Below, in pieces: positions 34,870 to 46,230 of a DNA stretch of 64,000 bases. A model generated the notes under the pieces. It was not told the DNA's origin, searched no databases, and saw nothing but the letters and a program-made list of their open reading frames with translations. Made by a program: the position numbers and the translations under genes. Each line of letters begins with the position of its first letter. Position 1 is the stretch's first letter. Source of the DNA: Prionace glauca (lineage: Eukaryota; Chordata; Chondrichthyes; Carcharhiniformes; Carcharhinidae); the NCBI GenBank assembly GCA_037974335.1, contig CM075760.1, positions 10,869,100-10,933,099 of the forward strand. The letters are read 5' to 3'.

Positions 34870-34985
34870 GGTGTTGGACTGGGGTAAACACAGTAAGAAG
34901 TCTCACAACACCAGGTTAAAGTCCAACTGGTTTATTTGGTAGCAAACGTCACTAGCTGAAAATCTCCATGCAGGCTGCCAGACAG
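34870..34985 (-). mobile_element. Penelope-like 3' terminus, antisense
   Basis: Only the last 115 bp or so remain (GTAAACACAGTAAGAAGTCT, CCAACTGGTTTATTTGG). It is 5'-truncated and lies between P6 and ZNF-5. Confidence 0.6.
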
Positions 34986-35049
34986 AGCTATGCCCATATG
35001 ACTGGACTAAAAATGTGTGGAATATACAGACTGGATTCACTTCCTTACC

Positions 35050-35620
35050 CTTCAGTTGCTGCAAGTCCCCAGTTTCCCCCAGAATGAGAATAGAAATGGA
35101 AAGGGGGAAACATTGATTTCCTCCCAGATGTTGCCCAGAGGAGGAGGTTTCACTCTGAAGCTCATTGGACAACTCTTGTGACGTCACAATGGATCTCTGT
35201 ATCAGCCAATAGGAATCACTCTGCTCCGCGGTGACGTCTTAGGATTTCCAGTGCGCACGCGCGGACTCGGGACCCCCGCCCCCCCACCCATTGTTCCCCT
35301 CCCCCACCCATTGTTCCCCTCCCCCACCCATTGTTCCCCTCCCCCTCCTCGAGCCAAGGTTTCCAGACAAGCGGCTGGCGATTCCGGCCAGAGCGAGAAG
35401 CCGCTCGGTGATCTCCCCCTCCCCCCGGGCCGGAACTGCGCATGTGCAGTGTTGAGCCCGCCCCCTGACCTTCACGCTGAGGTGTTGACCAATGAGACGT
35501 ATTGGAGGACCGGAAGGACGCTGGTCCTCCAGCCAATCAGAGCGCGGGCTTTGTGTAAATGAAGATTGATCTTCAGCCAGCTCAAACTTCCCCGTCTCCA
35601 ACATCTGTGAGTAAAACACT
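35050..35620. promoter_or_regulatory. bidirectional ZNF promoter (P6)
   Basis: This is an inverted paralogue of P3 and P7. The plus-strand first exon ends at 35606 (ACATCT|GTGAGTAAAAC). The cluster palindrome is at 35504-35530 (GGAGGACCGGAAG...GGTCCTCC) with CCAAT boxes at about 35489 and 35533. GCGCATGTGC lies near 35438. The minus side has the CAACATCTGGGAGG block near 35120-35140 and a donor-like AAGG|GTAAGG near 35060. It should drive ZNF-5 leftwards and ZNF-6 rightwards. Confidence 0.78.
35281..35340 (+). repeat. 20-bp promoter minisatellite, 3 copies
   Basis: CCCCCACCCATTGTTCCCCT is repeated three times exactly. P3 and P7 have one copy of the complementary block, so the expansion is specific to P6. 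Confidence 0.9.
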
Positions 35621-35686
35621 TTCATTCTGCCTCTTTCCATTCCTTACCTCAATCTGGGCGGAAACCTGCAGCAACTGATCACAAGA

Positions 35687-36030
35687 AATAGAAGCAGGAG
35701 AGGCCACCAGGCCCTTCAAGCGACCCTGCCGTTCAATACAATCAGAGCTGATCAATACCGGCCTCCTTTTGTGAGCCATTTCCCCATTGCCCTCTATTCC
35801 TCAATCTATCAAATATTTATCCACCTCCATTCTAAATACTTCTAATGATTCAGTCTCTACCATCCTTTGGAGCAGAGAATTCCAGAGATTCACCATGTTC
35901 TGTGAGAAGACATTTCTCCTCACCTCAGTTTTAAATGACTGGCCCTTTAACTTGTAGCTTGTTCGACACTCTTCCACTCATGGAAATATCTCACCATCTA
36001 CTCTATCAAACTCCCTCAGGATCTCATACA
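35687..36030 (-). mobile_element. LINE 3' fragment, antisense
   Basis: The minus strand has an ORF2 C-terminal region (NLVNLWNSLLQRMVE-like) and a tail near 35690 (AGAAATAGAAGCAGGAG). Frames are broken. It lies in the ZNF-6 intron. Confidence 0.65.
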
Positions 36031-37605
36031 GATTTACAGATAGAACCATAGAAAGCATTCTTTCTGGTTGTATCACAGCTTGGTATGGCTCCTGCTCTGC
36101 TCAAGACCGCAAGGAACTACAAAATGTCGTGAATGTAGCCCAAACCAGCCTCCCATCCATTGATTCTGTCTACACTTCCTACTGCCTTGGCAAAGTAGCC
36201 ACCATAATTAAGGACCCCGCGCACTCCGGACATTCTCTCTTCCACCTTCGTCCATCGGGAAAAAGATACAAAAGTCTGAGGTCATGTCCCAACTGACTCA
36301 GCAACAGCTTCTTCCCTGCTGATGTCAGATTTTTGGATTAAGTTGCTCCCATAAATGCAGATGTATGGGATTGGGGGTGATCTAGGTAATTGGATCAGGA
36401 ATTGGCTAGCAGATAGGAGACAGAGGGTGGTGGTTGATGGTAAATATTCGTCATGGAGTTCGGTTACGAGTGGTGTGCCTCAGGGATCTGTTTTGGGGCC
36501 ACTGCTGTTTGTAATTTTTATTAATGATCTGGATGAGGGTATAGTTGGGTGGATTAGTAAGTTTGCTGATGACACCAAAGTCGGAGGTGTGGTAGATTGT
36601 GAGGAAGGGTGTCATAGTTTGCAGGGTGACTTAGAAAGGTTGCAGAGCTGGGCTGCGAGGTGGCGGATGGAGTTTAATGTGGAGAAGTGTGAGGTAATTC
36701 ATTTCGGTAGGAATAACAGATGTGTTGAGTATAGGGCTAACGGGAGGACTTTGAATAGTGTGGAGGAGCAGAGGGATCTAGGTGTATGTGTACATAGATC
36801 CCTGAAAGTTGGGAATCAAGTAGATAAGGTTGTTAAGAAGGCATACAGTGTCTTGGCGTTTATTGGTAGGGGGATTGAATTTCGGAGTCGCAGCGTCATG
36901 ATGCAACTGTACACAACTCTGTGCGGCCGCACTTGGAGTTTTGTGTGCAGTTCTGGTCCCCACATTACAGGAAGGATGTAGAGGCTTTGGAGAGGGTGCA
37001 GAAGAGGTTTACCAGGATGTTGCCTGGTATGGAGGAGAGATCCTATGAGGAGAGACTGAGAGATTTGGGGTTGTTTTCGCTGGAAAGAAGGTGGCTAAGA
37101 GGGGACCTTATTGAAACATATAAGATGATTAGAGGTTTAGACAGGGTAGATAGTGATAGCCTTTTTCCTAGGATGGAGAAAGCTAGCACGAGGGGGCACG
37201 ACTTTAAATTAAGGGGGGGTAGTTATAGGACTGATGTCAGGGGTAGGTTCTTTACCCAGAGGGTGGTGAGGGACTGGAATGCCCTGCGAGCTGCAGTTGT
37301 AAATGCGCCTAGTTTGGGGGCGTTTAAGAGATCTGTGGATAGGTTTATGGACGAAAAGGGATTGGTTTAGGCTAGTGGGTCATTGTTTTGTAACTGGTCA
37401 GTGCAACATCATGGGCCGAAGGGCCTGTTCTGCGCTGTAATGTTCTATGTTCTATGTTCTCCACACTCCAGCTTTTACTGTAACACTATATTCTGCATTC
37501 TCCTTTCCTTCGGTATACTTTATCTGTATAGCATGCAAGAAAAATACTTTTCGCTGTATATTAATACATGTGACAATAATAAATCAAATCAAATTATATG
37601 TTTGA
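36030..37605 (+). mobile_element. L2-like LINE 3' end, split by LINE A
   Basis: The first part (36030-36345) carries TTWYGSCSAQDRKELQ-like RT C-terminal sequence and HLRPSGKRYKSL-like words. The second (37463-37605) is its tail, with GTACACTATTCTGC-type text, AAGAAAAATACTTTTCGCTG and an AATCAAATCAAAT end. Between them sits the younger LINE A copy. Confidence 0.7.
36346..37462 (+). mobile_element. CR1-like LINE subfamily A, RT C-terminal half, nested
   Basis: One frame of about 208 residues covers WLADRRQRVVVDG, motif B (SGVPQGSVLGPLLFVIFINDL), FADDTKVGG and FNVEKCEVIHFGRNN. After a single frameshift near 36930 a second frame runs from RPHLEFCVQFWSPHYRKD to FKRSVDRFMDEKGLV. The tail is the same as at 7462-7803. 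It is 5'-truncated and looks young, with only one evident break. It sits in the first intron of ZNF-6. Confidence 0.85.
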
Positions 37606-37909
37606 ATAAGGTCATCCTCACTCTTCTAAACTCCGAAGAACCAGATAATTAGTCTCTCGAGATAGGAGAACTCTATTTGTTATGACCAAGATGTCCAGGG
37701 CAGTAAGCAGTGAGCATGTCATTCACCCTGAATCAGCACCATCAGGAGTTTTGGGTGGCTGAATGTTAGATACGGCAGCGTGAGAATGGAGGGGGAATTT
37801 GTGGGATGCAGATTTACAGATTTTCATTAATGACAGAGGAAAGGATGTTCCTATAGAAGCTAGAATTGTCTGGTCTGACTGTGATGTTTTTTGTAAATTG
37901 TTTTTACAG
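37606..37909 (+). other. ZNF-6 pre-exon intron block
   Basis: The GCAGTGAGCATG and TTAGATACGGCAGCGTGAGAA words match 24655-24760 and the reverse complement of 34740-34810. It is duplicated intron before the last-exon acceptor at 37909. Confidence 0.6.
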
Positions 37910-38254
37910 GATATCAGAAGAGGAGGAATCACAGACAGAAATCTCTAGCATCACAGCTCGACCTGATAGAGTCACGATCTGTTGGATTCAGAAGATTTCA
38001 AACATCAGTGTGACTGGAAAAGCACCGAGACACACACACACCTGGGTGAGAGTGTTCCAGTAAACTGACTGTGGAAAGAGCTTTACACTGAAACATGCAC
38101 CCACCTGAGTGACTGTGGAAAGAACTTTAACCAGTTACACAGCCTGAAAAAATATCACACCGTTCACAAAAATGATCAACTGTACATGTGTTCTGTGTGT
38201 GGATGAGACTTCAACTGATCGTCTAACCTGGAGAGACACAAGGACACCGGTACC

Positions 38255-39264
38255 ATGGAGAAACTATGGAAATGTGGGGACTGTGGGAAGGAATTCAGGT
38301 TTTCGTCACAACTGGAAATCCATCAGCGCATTCACACTGGGGAGAAGCCGTTCACCTGCACTGAGTGTGGGAAGGGATTCACTCGGCTCTCCTTCCTACA
38401 GTCCCACAAGCAGTTCACGCTGGAGAGAGACCATTCACCTGCTCTCAGTGTGGAAAGGGATTTAGTGATTCATCCTCCCTGCGGAGACACCAGCGAGTTC
38501 ACACCGGGGAGAAACCGTTCACCTGCTCTCAGTGTGGGAAGCAATTCCGTGATTCATCCCACCTGTGGAGACACCGGCGACTTCACAGCGGGGAGAGGCC
38601 GTTCACCTGCTCTGTGTGTGGGAAGGCATTCACTGATCCATCAACCCTGCAGAGACACCAGCAGGTTCACACTGGGCAGAAGCCATTTATCTGCTCCGAG
38701 TGTGGGAAGGGATTCCCTCTCTCATCCCACCTGCTGACACACCAGAGAGTTCACACTGGGGAGAGGCCATTCACTTGCCCCGTGTGTGGGAAGGGATTCA
38801 CCATGTCAGCCCACCTACTGAGACATCAGCGGGTTCACACTGGGGAGAGGCCATTCACCTGCTCTCAGTGTGGGAAGGGATTCAGTGATTCATCCGCTCT
38901 GCAGATACACCAGCGCGTTCACACTGGGGAGAGACCATTCACCTGCTTTCAATGTGGGAAGGGATTCACTCAGTTATCCAACTTGCAGATACACCAGCGA
39001 ATCCACACTGGGGAGAGACAGTTCAGCTGCTCCCACTGTGGGAAGGCCTTCTCCCGGCATTTCAACCTGCAGACACACCAGCGAATCCACACTGGAGAGA
39101 AACCGTTCACCTGCTGTCAGTGTGGGAAGAGATTCAGTGATTCATCCTCCCTGCGGAAACACTGGCGAGTTCATACAGAGTAGGGGGTCATTCATCTGCT
39201 CTCAACGTGGGAATGGAATTGTTTACTCATTTCACCTGCTGAGACACCAGCGAATTCACAAGTG
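38255..39264 (+). pseudogene. ZNF-6: C2H2 zinc-finger gene, about 12 fingers, broken after finger 2
   Basis: The ATG at 38255 (TACCATGGAG) reads [23 protein letters not shown] and a second finger ([16 protein letters not shown]). A one-base loss near 38409 (HKQFT instead of HKQVHT) then throws the frame off. Nine well-kept fingers follow in a second frame, which is open to the stop at 39183 (HWRVHTE). One more decayed finger ([19 protein letters not shown]) sits before the ancestral stop at 39264. All nine fingers of the second frame keep C2H2 ligands, so loss of function, if real, is recent. A start at ATG 38365 would give 272 residues with a short unrelated head. P6 is 2.6 kb upstream and the acceptor ends at 37909. 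Confidence 0.75.
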
Positions 39265-39559
39265 ATTCCAGGGTTTGGATTCTGCTGTTATTGTTTCTGC
39301 TCTCACTTATGTCCAGGACTGCATTTTGTTCATTCTCCCAGTTGGTCAATGGGGAGAGTCAGAAGGTTTCCTGATGCTGGACTGGCCGGACTCCCGGTTT
39401 TGACTACAGTGGGCTGATGATCTTTGAGCCTGGAAAAGCACATTTCTTGTCTTCAGATTTCACAAGGATCACAAGAGTGAAGGCACATTGTAAGTTCAAA
39501 GATAGTTAATTCATAATTCTGTTTGGAACCCCACCAATGTATGTGACATTGCCATGGAG

Positions 39560-39740
39560 ATAGGATCATAGAATGCCTACAGTGCAGAATTTTCCGCATC
39601 AAGTATGCACTGACTCTCCAACAAAGCAGCTTCCTTGACCCACTTCCCAGCCCTATCCCTGTAACCATGTGCATTTCGCCATGGGTAATCCACCTAACCT
39701 ACACATCTTTCGACTGTGGGATTCAAACCTGAATTTCTGG
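39560..39740 (-). repeat. tRNA-derived SINE fragment, antisense
   Basis: This is the 3' half of the long subtype on the minus strand (CCTACAGTGCAGAATTTTCC near 39575, CCTAACCTACACATCTTTCG near 39692). 39740-40060 holds nothing I can name. Confidence 0.65.
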
Positions 39741-40054
39741 AAAATTGTCTGGACATTAAAATATATACTTTTTTTGTAATTGTTCTTTGAATATTTCTTT
39801 TCACTGGCTATTAAAATATTGACAACAGATGAAGGTTGTTTGGTTGACCGTCAGTCATTATCCGGTAAAGTGATGAGTCTTTTTTGCTTTTCAGTTGGCC
39901 TAGGAAAGCAGTATGGGACTGGTGTGTTGACTGATTAGTGGTTGAGGATGGGGGCAATACAAAAGATGTGATAAAACATCCAAGAACTCATTAAATCACA
40001 GTTGGTGATTATAGAGGAGAGAATGTTGTGAATTTCTATCCTGGACTGACAGTG

Positions 40055-40280
40055 ATGGTTTCTGTAAATTTACAGAGTGCTGGAAGTGGAGAATTGACAG
40101 ACGGGAAACACAAATCAAACATCACATCGTGATCTGACTGAGTCACTCAACACAACAGGACCTGAATGTCAGCAGAATCTGAATGTGGAATGTTACAGGT
40201 TTGTTGATTCTGTCAGAGAGAAAATTTCAGGTCTTACTGTGACTGGAAAAGCCCTGAGATTCACAAATCCTGGTTAAGAA
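40055..40280 (+). pseudogene. ZNF last-exon leader relic
   Basis: The acceptor (CTGTAAATTTACAG) ends near 40075. A MEGN-class leader follows (GGAGAATTGACAGACGGGAA, ACCTGAATGTCAGCAG), then GTGACTGGAAAAGCCCTGAG. No fingers follow. Confidence 0.6.
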
Positions 40281-40385
40281 GCACCTCTACTCAGGATGGT
40301 AGAGTTTTGGAACTCTGTCCTACAGAAGGCAATTGATGCTAAATTAGTTGCTACCTTTAAATCTTGAGACAGATAAATTTTTGTC
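40281..40385 (+). mobile_element. LINE C-terminal scrap
   Basis: GGTAGAGTTTTGGAACTCTG followed by CTACAGAAGGCAATTGATGC resembles the WNSLP-type ORF2 end of the local LINEs. It breaks off at the tandem repeat. Confidence 0.45.
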
Positions 40386-40665
40386 AAATCCCCCTAAGCC
40401 CTGTACCCCCATCACTGCCCAAACACTCCTCATTGCCCAAACCCTCTTCAATTCCCCTCCAAAATCCCTCTCAGCTCCATACCCCCTCCACTACCCAATC
40501 CCTCCACAATTCCCCTCCAAATCCCTCTCAGCCCCAGACCCCCCTCACTGCCCAAACCCTCCTCACTGTCCAAACCCTCTTCAATTCCCCTCCAAAATCC
40601 CTCTCAGCCCCGTACCCCTCACTGTCCAAACCCTCTTCAATTCCCCTCCAAAATCCCTTTCAACC
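40386..40665 (+). repeat. C-rich tandem repeat array
   Basis: CCCAAACCCTCTTCAATTCC and TCCAAAATCCCTCTCAGCCC alternate about five times with irregular periods. The open frames across it are composition artefacts. Confidence 0.75.
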
Positions 40666-40984
40666 GTACAAAATAAAACCTCACAATCAAAAGAGAAATG
40701 AGAGAGGGAGAGCACGAAAATCTACACTCCCATCCTGAAGTGGTTGCTGCACATTTTATTGAACCATTGAATCCAGAACTTAAACCCTGTTGGGGAATGC
40801 AAAAGGGCTCCTGAGAATTAGTCCTTGAAGTGAGGCCTAGTCACAGAGGCTGCATTATACCTCAGCTAAAAAGAACAAATCTCCCTCTCCCCAGTTAACC
40901 AGAACAATCCTCTCCTTCCACACCCACAAATCCCAGCGCCCTGTCTAAAAACACAAGCAGGACTCTGGGATTGAGACCAAGCCT

Positions 40985-41400
40985 TTCCCCCAGGCTCAGG
41001 AATTTGAATTTCTTCCATTTCTTCTACTCTCATAGGCAGTGAGTTCTAGGTCAATACCATTCACTGTATCAAAATATTCTTCCTCACATCGCCCCTTACA
41101 TGTCTGATCCAAAACCTTAAATCTGTGTCCCCCTCATCCTTGTCCCATCAGCAAATGGAAACAACTTTTCTTTGTCCATCTTATCTAAACCTGTCAGAAT
41201 CCTGTCCACCTCTATCAAATCTCCCCTCAACCTCCTTTGCTCCAAGGGGAACAACCCCAGCCTGACATCGACAATAAAGAACAAACTAACAGAATATGTT
41301 AATGCCTGAAATCAAATGTTGAATTTATGTTTTAAAGATATTGAGAATATATTGTCCTGGACAATGAAGGAATTGAGATATCTCAGGTAAACAAACACAA
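40985..41400 (-). mobile_element. LINE subfamily D fragment and flank, antisense
   Basis: It is like 26606-26990 and continues into the same neighbouring block (AATATATTGTCCTGGACAATG). This third copy of the D unit follows ZNF-6, as the others follow ZNF-4 and ZNF-5. A dispersed repeat of the CTCAGCAAGTCTG type follows at 41430-41500. Confidence 0.65.
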
Positions 41401-41499
41401 AAAGAGGCTGGAATCTGAAACAAAAACAGAAAATAGTGGAAAATCTCAGCAAGTCTGACGCATCTGTGGAGAGAGATTAGAGCCAACATTTCGAGTTTT

Positions 41500-42630
41500 C
41501 TCGACTGCTGAGATTTTATGCACTTATTTTATAATTGAGGATTTATATAGGAACAAGTTAAATGTGGAAGTTTTAAGCCTGGAGGAATTTGGAATAACTG
41601 TGAAAATTTTATCATGTCGTCACCTCAACCCCAGATAAACAACAAAGATTTTGCTAGTGGTAATGTGTTTGGGATTTTAAAGCAATAAAGACTAGATATT
41701 GCCTATAAAATCAGGCCCAGGAAGTTGGCTTAAAAAAGGTTGTTATAATGAAGGATCTTGTATCTTACTGTACACAAGGATTTTTGAGCTTGTAGTGCTC
41801 TGTCACTTTAAGAAGCTATAGCTGCAGGAGAGAATGCTGAGGATTCATTGTTTGAAATTTACAAGCTGTGAGAACCTGTGTGTTTTGTTTGTTTTGTGTG
41901 GATGTTTGTAGATGTGTTTTATCATTGTTTTGGACTACATTTGTTAAGATTCATCTTTCTGGGGAATTAACCTCACCTTGTGTCTTTAATTAAAGGCATT
42001 TCTGGAAGTTTAAAAACGGAACCACAAAAATCCTTAATGTTTCTGGTTATTGTTGTTGTAAAGAACATGCTAAGTTTCTCTGCTTGTGTACGTGTGATAT
42101 TTGTGAATTGCTTCAAGCTTTGAGGTTTTCTGTCTGTGATTTAAATCAAAGTTTTTTTCAAAAGTGTAATTAATAAAACTTTTTTTTCACGTTATATTTA
42201 CTGACCAGAGACATGATTCCAGGGTATTTTACTAAACCTGCAGGAATTTTAATCCAGATACAATTCATGCATGAGAATGATGGTTTTAATTTGTCTTGGT
42301 TATTTAAAATTTGGGAGATGTAAAATGATTCTGACCAATCCTGTGTTGGATTGACCTTGGGTTAAATTTCCTGTCAGATCCAAAGATTTATTCCTGATGC
42401 AATTGACACAATGGAAAGGAAAATTCTAGGATTGGATACTGAAAGAAAAAGTTTAAAATGTGAGATTATTAAATAGAAATGATTCCCAGACTGTGTGGTC
42501 ATTAGATTAAAACAATGGAAGGGTGCTGATGTCCATTTGAGAACTTTTAATCCACCCCTTTTCAAACTAAGGGAGTCTGTGTACCAAAGAAAGCCCAAGG
42601 ATGGTAGATAAGAGGGTCTGGAAAACTTCA
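41500..42630. other. mostly unidentified; possible old LTR at about 41730-42200
   Basis: This AT-rich stretch has a TGTCACTTTAAGAAGC word near 41800 and AATTAATAAAACTTTTTTTT near 42160, both common in LTRs. No termini, primer site or coding part are evident. Confidence 0.25.
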
Positions 42631-42900
42631 TGATGGGAGCACCTATCTGTTCATGAGATGATCACAAAACCCCATAATGCCCAGATACTAATTTCATTGG
42701 ATATATAATTAATGTAATCTATAACCATTCTGATTGGATTGTGTCCAGCTGGGATGGGCTCAGTAACTACATAAGAATTGATGATTTTCTTTGTTGGTTG
42801 GAGTTGCACATGGTCAGTCCCTGTAGCTTCTCCCTGCTGGCATAACTCAATAAACTGTTTATCGATTGAATCATGCTTGAGCATTGAATGGTTCTTCTGC
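42630..42900. repeat. LTR-like repeat, related to 28397-28680
   Basis: Shared words with 28.4 kb were described there. It has CAATAAACTG near 42850. It lies just before the Ty3/gypsy fossil but is not the same as the LTR at that element's far end, so it may belong to another family. Confidence 0.35.
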
Positions 42901-44408
42901 GTTCATTCCCCTCCAACACACTGGGTACATTACCACTTCATCCTCGGGAGTGGCCTGATAGGCCGTGGTCCAGACTATAGGTGGGCTTTGGGGGGGTGCC
43001 TTTCACGAATCATGTGTTTGGTCGTTGTAAATGTGCATTCAAAATGGTTGGAAGCACAGATCATGAGTAATATTACATCTCCTGTGACAATAGAGAAGCT
43101 CTGTCAAATTTTCACAAGCCCTGGGTTAGCAGATCTGCTTGTTTCAGATAACGACACTCTGTTTACAAGTGAGATGTTTCAGGAATTCATGTAAAGGAAT
43201 GGTATACGCCATGTGTGTGCTGCACCGTTTCATCTGGCTACAAATGGTCCAGCAGAAAGTGCTGTTCACACTCTGAAGGAGGGATTGAGAAGAATGGAAA
43301 GCGATACTTTAAGAACAAGCTCTCAAGATTTTTGTTTGCTTCGTATCACACCACAATCCACAACCGAACTCTCTCCTATTATTTTTAGCTAGAGGGCTGA
43401 ATTCTCATCTGGATCAGCTTCATCCAGATCTCAGAGCAAAAGTGAGTCGGAGACAAGAGAAGTAGAAGGGGAGTCACGACTACCGCACCAAAAAGAGGCA
43501 GTTCTAACTGGGCGATCGCGTTTACATCAGAAACTTTAGGAGTAACCAAAGGTGGTTACCGGGAATAATTTTAAACCAAAGTGGTCCAGTATCTTGGATG
43601 GTGAAACAGTAAAACGGACGAGTTATTCACAGACACCAAGACCATATTCACTTGTGGTGTGACCCCGAGTCAGGAACAGTTTCAGAGTCAGCAATCATTA
43701 CTGAGAACATGGCAGAGGGTCATGCTGCTGTGGATGTTCACCAGGAAATGGTTCCAGCTTTGCCAGTTGACTCTGCTGTGGGAGTGGAAGAGGAACATTC
43801 ATGTACAGATTCTCAAATTACCCCTTCACCTCCCATTCCAGAAACACCATTACAAGATTTACCAGTGGTATTGTACAGGTCACAATGAATCACAAAGCTC
43901 CTGACAGACTTCCGTGTGTTAAAGACATTACTTTGTTGTATTTCTGTCCTGATGGGGGATTGAAATTTAAGGGGAGAAGTGTTATAGAGTGTTCTTCTCA
44001 ACCCCTCTCCGTTCTGAGCATGTGTAGGCTTTGGGAAGGGTGTCATCTGCAAGTTCAGGCTGGTTCCAGTGCGCCTGTTTTCTTTTGTTTACTGCTGTCT
44101 TTTAAAACTTTGTTATTTATTTATATAAAGATCTGCCGCTTTTAACAATACATTCGACTACCTTATTTGTGGACTGAAGTTCCCACAGTTGTAAAGCAGC
44201 CAGATTAGTTAAATAGACAGCTTGAATTGTAAGACAATTAATGAATAAATGATTCATTAATACAGTTGTTAGAAAGGTTAGAATGTAAATTTGAACGTAA
44301 AAGTTTTTAACTTTTAGAATTATAAACAGAGTAAGAATGGTTAAAATGCTATGGGAATTATAAGATATTGCCTTCTGACAGCAACAGAATAGAAAAAACA
44401 TAAGACTT

Positions 44409-44694
44409 GTTAGGGTGGCCCAGTGAAACATTGGTTAGCATTGCTGCTTCACAGTGTCAGGGACCTGGGTTTGATTCCCAGCTTGGGTGAATCTGTGAAC
44501 TTTGCACATTGTTCCTGTGACTGCTGGTCTTCTTCTGGCTGCTCTGATTTCCTCCCACAGTCCAAAAGATGTGCTGGTTAGGTGCACTGACCATGCTGTA
44601 TTCTCCATCAGTGTACCTGAACAGATACCAGAGTGCGGCGACTAGGGGATTTTCCCAGGAACTTCATGTATTAGTGTCACAAGTTGGCTTACAT
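44409..44694 (+). repeat. tRNA-derived SINE, sense, inside LTR
   Basis: The head near 44415-44480 (GGTTTGATTCCCAGCTTGGG), body and ACTTCATGTATTAGTGTCAC tail are all present. It lies tail-to-tail with the next SINE. Confidence 0.8.
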
Positions 44695-44960
44695 TAATAT
44701 TGCAATGAAGTTACTCTGAAAATCCCCGAGTCACCACACTCAGGAGCCTGTTCGGGTACACTAAGGGAGAATTTAGCATGGCCAATGCATCTAACCAGCA
44801 TGACTATTGGATGTAGGAGGAACTCAGAGCACCCGGAGGAAACCCACACAGACACAGGGAGAATGTGTAAAATCTGCAGACTGTGACCCAACTGGGAGTC
44901 AAACCCAGGTCCCTGGCACTATGAGGCAGCAGTGCAAACCACTGTGCCCTACGGGGAGGT
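44695..44960 (-). repeat. tRNA-derived SINE, antisense, tail-to-tail partner
   Basis: Minus-strand SINE whose tail (AATATTGCAATGAAGTTAC on the plus strand) abuts the previous one and whose head is near 44940. The pair forms a 550-bp imperfect inverted repeat within the fossil LTR. Confidence 0.8.
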
Positions 44961-45039
44961 GTTGGGAGCTGTTGATTTTACAAGTTATCCATGTTTTTGA
45001 AGCCGTCATGTCCTAGTCTGAAAAGGATAGCGAGAAGTC

Positions 45040-45170
45040 TGTTCATAAGATCGTGGAACAGAATTAGGCCATTTGGCCCATCAAGTCTGCTCTGTCATTC
45101 GATCCTGGCTGATGTGCTCCTCATCCCCATGTTCCTGCCTTCTCCCCATAACATTTCATAAGTTCGTATG
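45040..45170 (-). mobile_element. LINE tail fragment, antisense
   Basis: GGAACAGAATTAGGCCATTT and CCCATAACATTTCATAAGTT are minus-strand LINE 3' words. It is 130 bp long. Confidence 0.5.
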
Positions 45171-45404
45171 TTCAATTGTTAAAGCTAAGCTTTCTCCTTT
45201 TACTGTTAATCGATACTTTCCTTTTTTATCTTTGACTTGTTACATTTTTAATGGTTAATAAACTTACTGAATTCACCATTTCAAGTATTCTTTCTAGCCA
45301 TATGGTTAAGTTACTGGAACCTGGTGTGATTTACAGTTATGGAGTTATTGTAAACAAGAGAATCCCATAAATCTTAGTTCAAATAAATCAACATTCTCAC
45401 AAAT

Positions 45405-45885
45405 GGAATGCTATCCTTTATTACGAGAGAAATTGAACATTGAAGTAAAGATATTATGCTTCAGTTATACAGGGCATTGCTGAGACTGCATCTTGAACAC
45501 TGGGTGCAGTTTTTGTCTCTTATTAAACAAAGGATCACAGAATCCCTTCAGTACACCCAGAGGCCATTCTGCCCATTGAGTCTGTACCCAACACCATCCA
45601 CCCAGGTCTTCTTCCCATAATCCCACACATTTATCCTGCTAATCCCCCTAACACAAATTTAGCATAGCCAATCAATCTAACCCACATACCTTTGGTCTTT
45701 GGGAGGAAACTGGAGCACCTGGATGAAACCCACACAGACATGGGGAGAATGTGCAAACTCCACACAGACAGTGACCAGGGCTGGAATTGAACCTGGATCC
45801 CTGGTGCACTGTGCTGTCCCATTTTATAAACACCATGGAAGTAGTTCAGAGGAGGTTTACTAGATTGATTCTCAATCTTGTAGTG
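45405..45885 (+). mobile_element. LINE ORF2 fragment split by a SINE
   Basis: GMLSFITREIEH-like and LQLYRALL-like words in sense run to about 45535. A minus-strand SINE occupies 45536-45820, and the next part of the LINE ([12 protein letters not shown]-like) resumes at 45830. A short dispersed repeat (minus) follows at 45885-45970. Confidence 0.65.
45536..45820 (-). repeat. tRNA-derived SINE, antisense, in LINE
   Basis: Long subtype: CTTCAGTACACCCAGAGGCC near 45545, GGAGGAAACTGGAGCACCTG near 45702, head near 45800. Confidence 0.75.
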
Positions 45886-46230
45886 CAAAATATTAACTCT
45901 GTTTCTCTCTCCACAGATGCTGCTAGACCTGCTGCGTTTTTCCAGTTCTTTCTGTATATATTTCAGATCTATCTGTAGTGATAGGAAAAACATTATTTAC
46001 TATCCAGGATAAAATAAATTTCCTTCATCAGCTTTTGTGTGTCATTTCAGTGGAAATGTGCTCTCCCAGGCTCAAAGAGCATCAGCCCACTGGAAGCAAA
46101 GTCATGAGTCCAGCCAGTCCAGCAGAAAGAAACCCTCCGACCCTCCCATTTCACCAACTGTCAGAATGAACATGGTTCAGTCCTGGATGTGATTAACAGC
46201 ATCAATAACAGCAGAATCCAACACCAGTTA

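Larger units (their letters stand above)
42917..45300 (+). mobile_element. Ty3/gypsy-type LTR retrotransposon fossil (integrase region and 3' LTR)
   Basis: The order in sense is an integrase core-like segment (VNVHSKWLEAQIM, LLVSDNDTLFTSEMF) at about 42960-43300, more 3' pol sequence, and a purine-rich tract before a probable LTR start near 43979. The LTR is enlarged by an inverted SINE pair and its end is uncertain, perhaps near 45300. The front of the element is absent. It is broken in several places and looks old. Confidence 0.7.

Noticed and set aside
35281-35340. CRISPR-like array
   Set aside because: Three direct 20-bp repeats without spacers in a vertebrate promoter form a minisatellite.
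40348-40738. Two Pro/Ser-rich open frames
   Set aside because: They are products of a C-rich tandem repeat.
42778-43194. Host gene derived from an integrase
   Set aside because: The segment sits in its normal place before a 3' LTR and is broken, so it is an ordinary element fossil.
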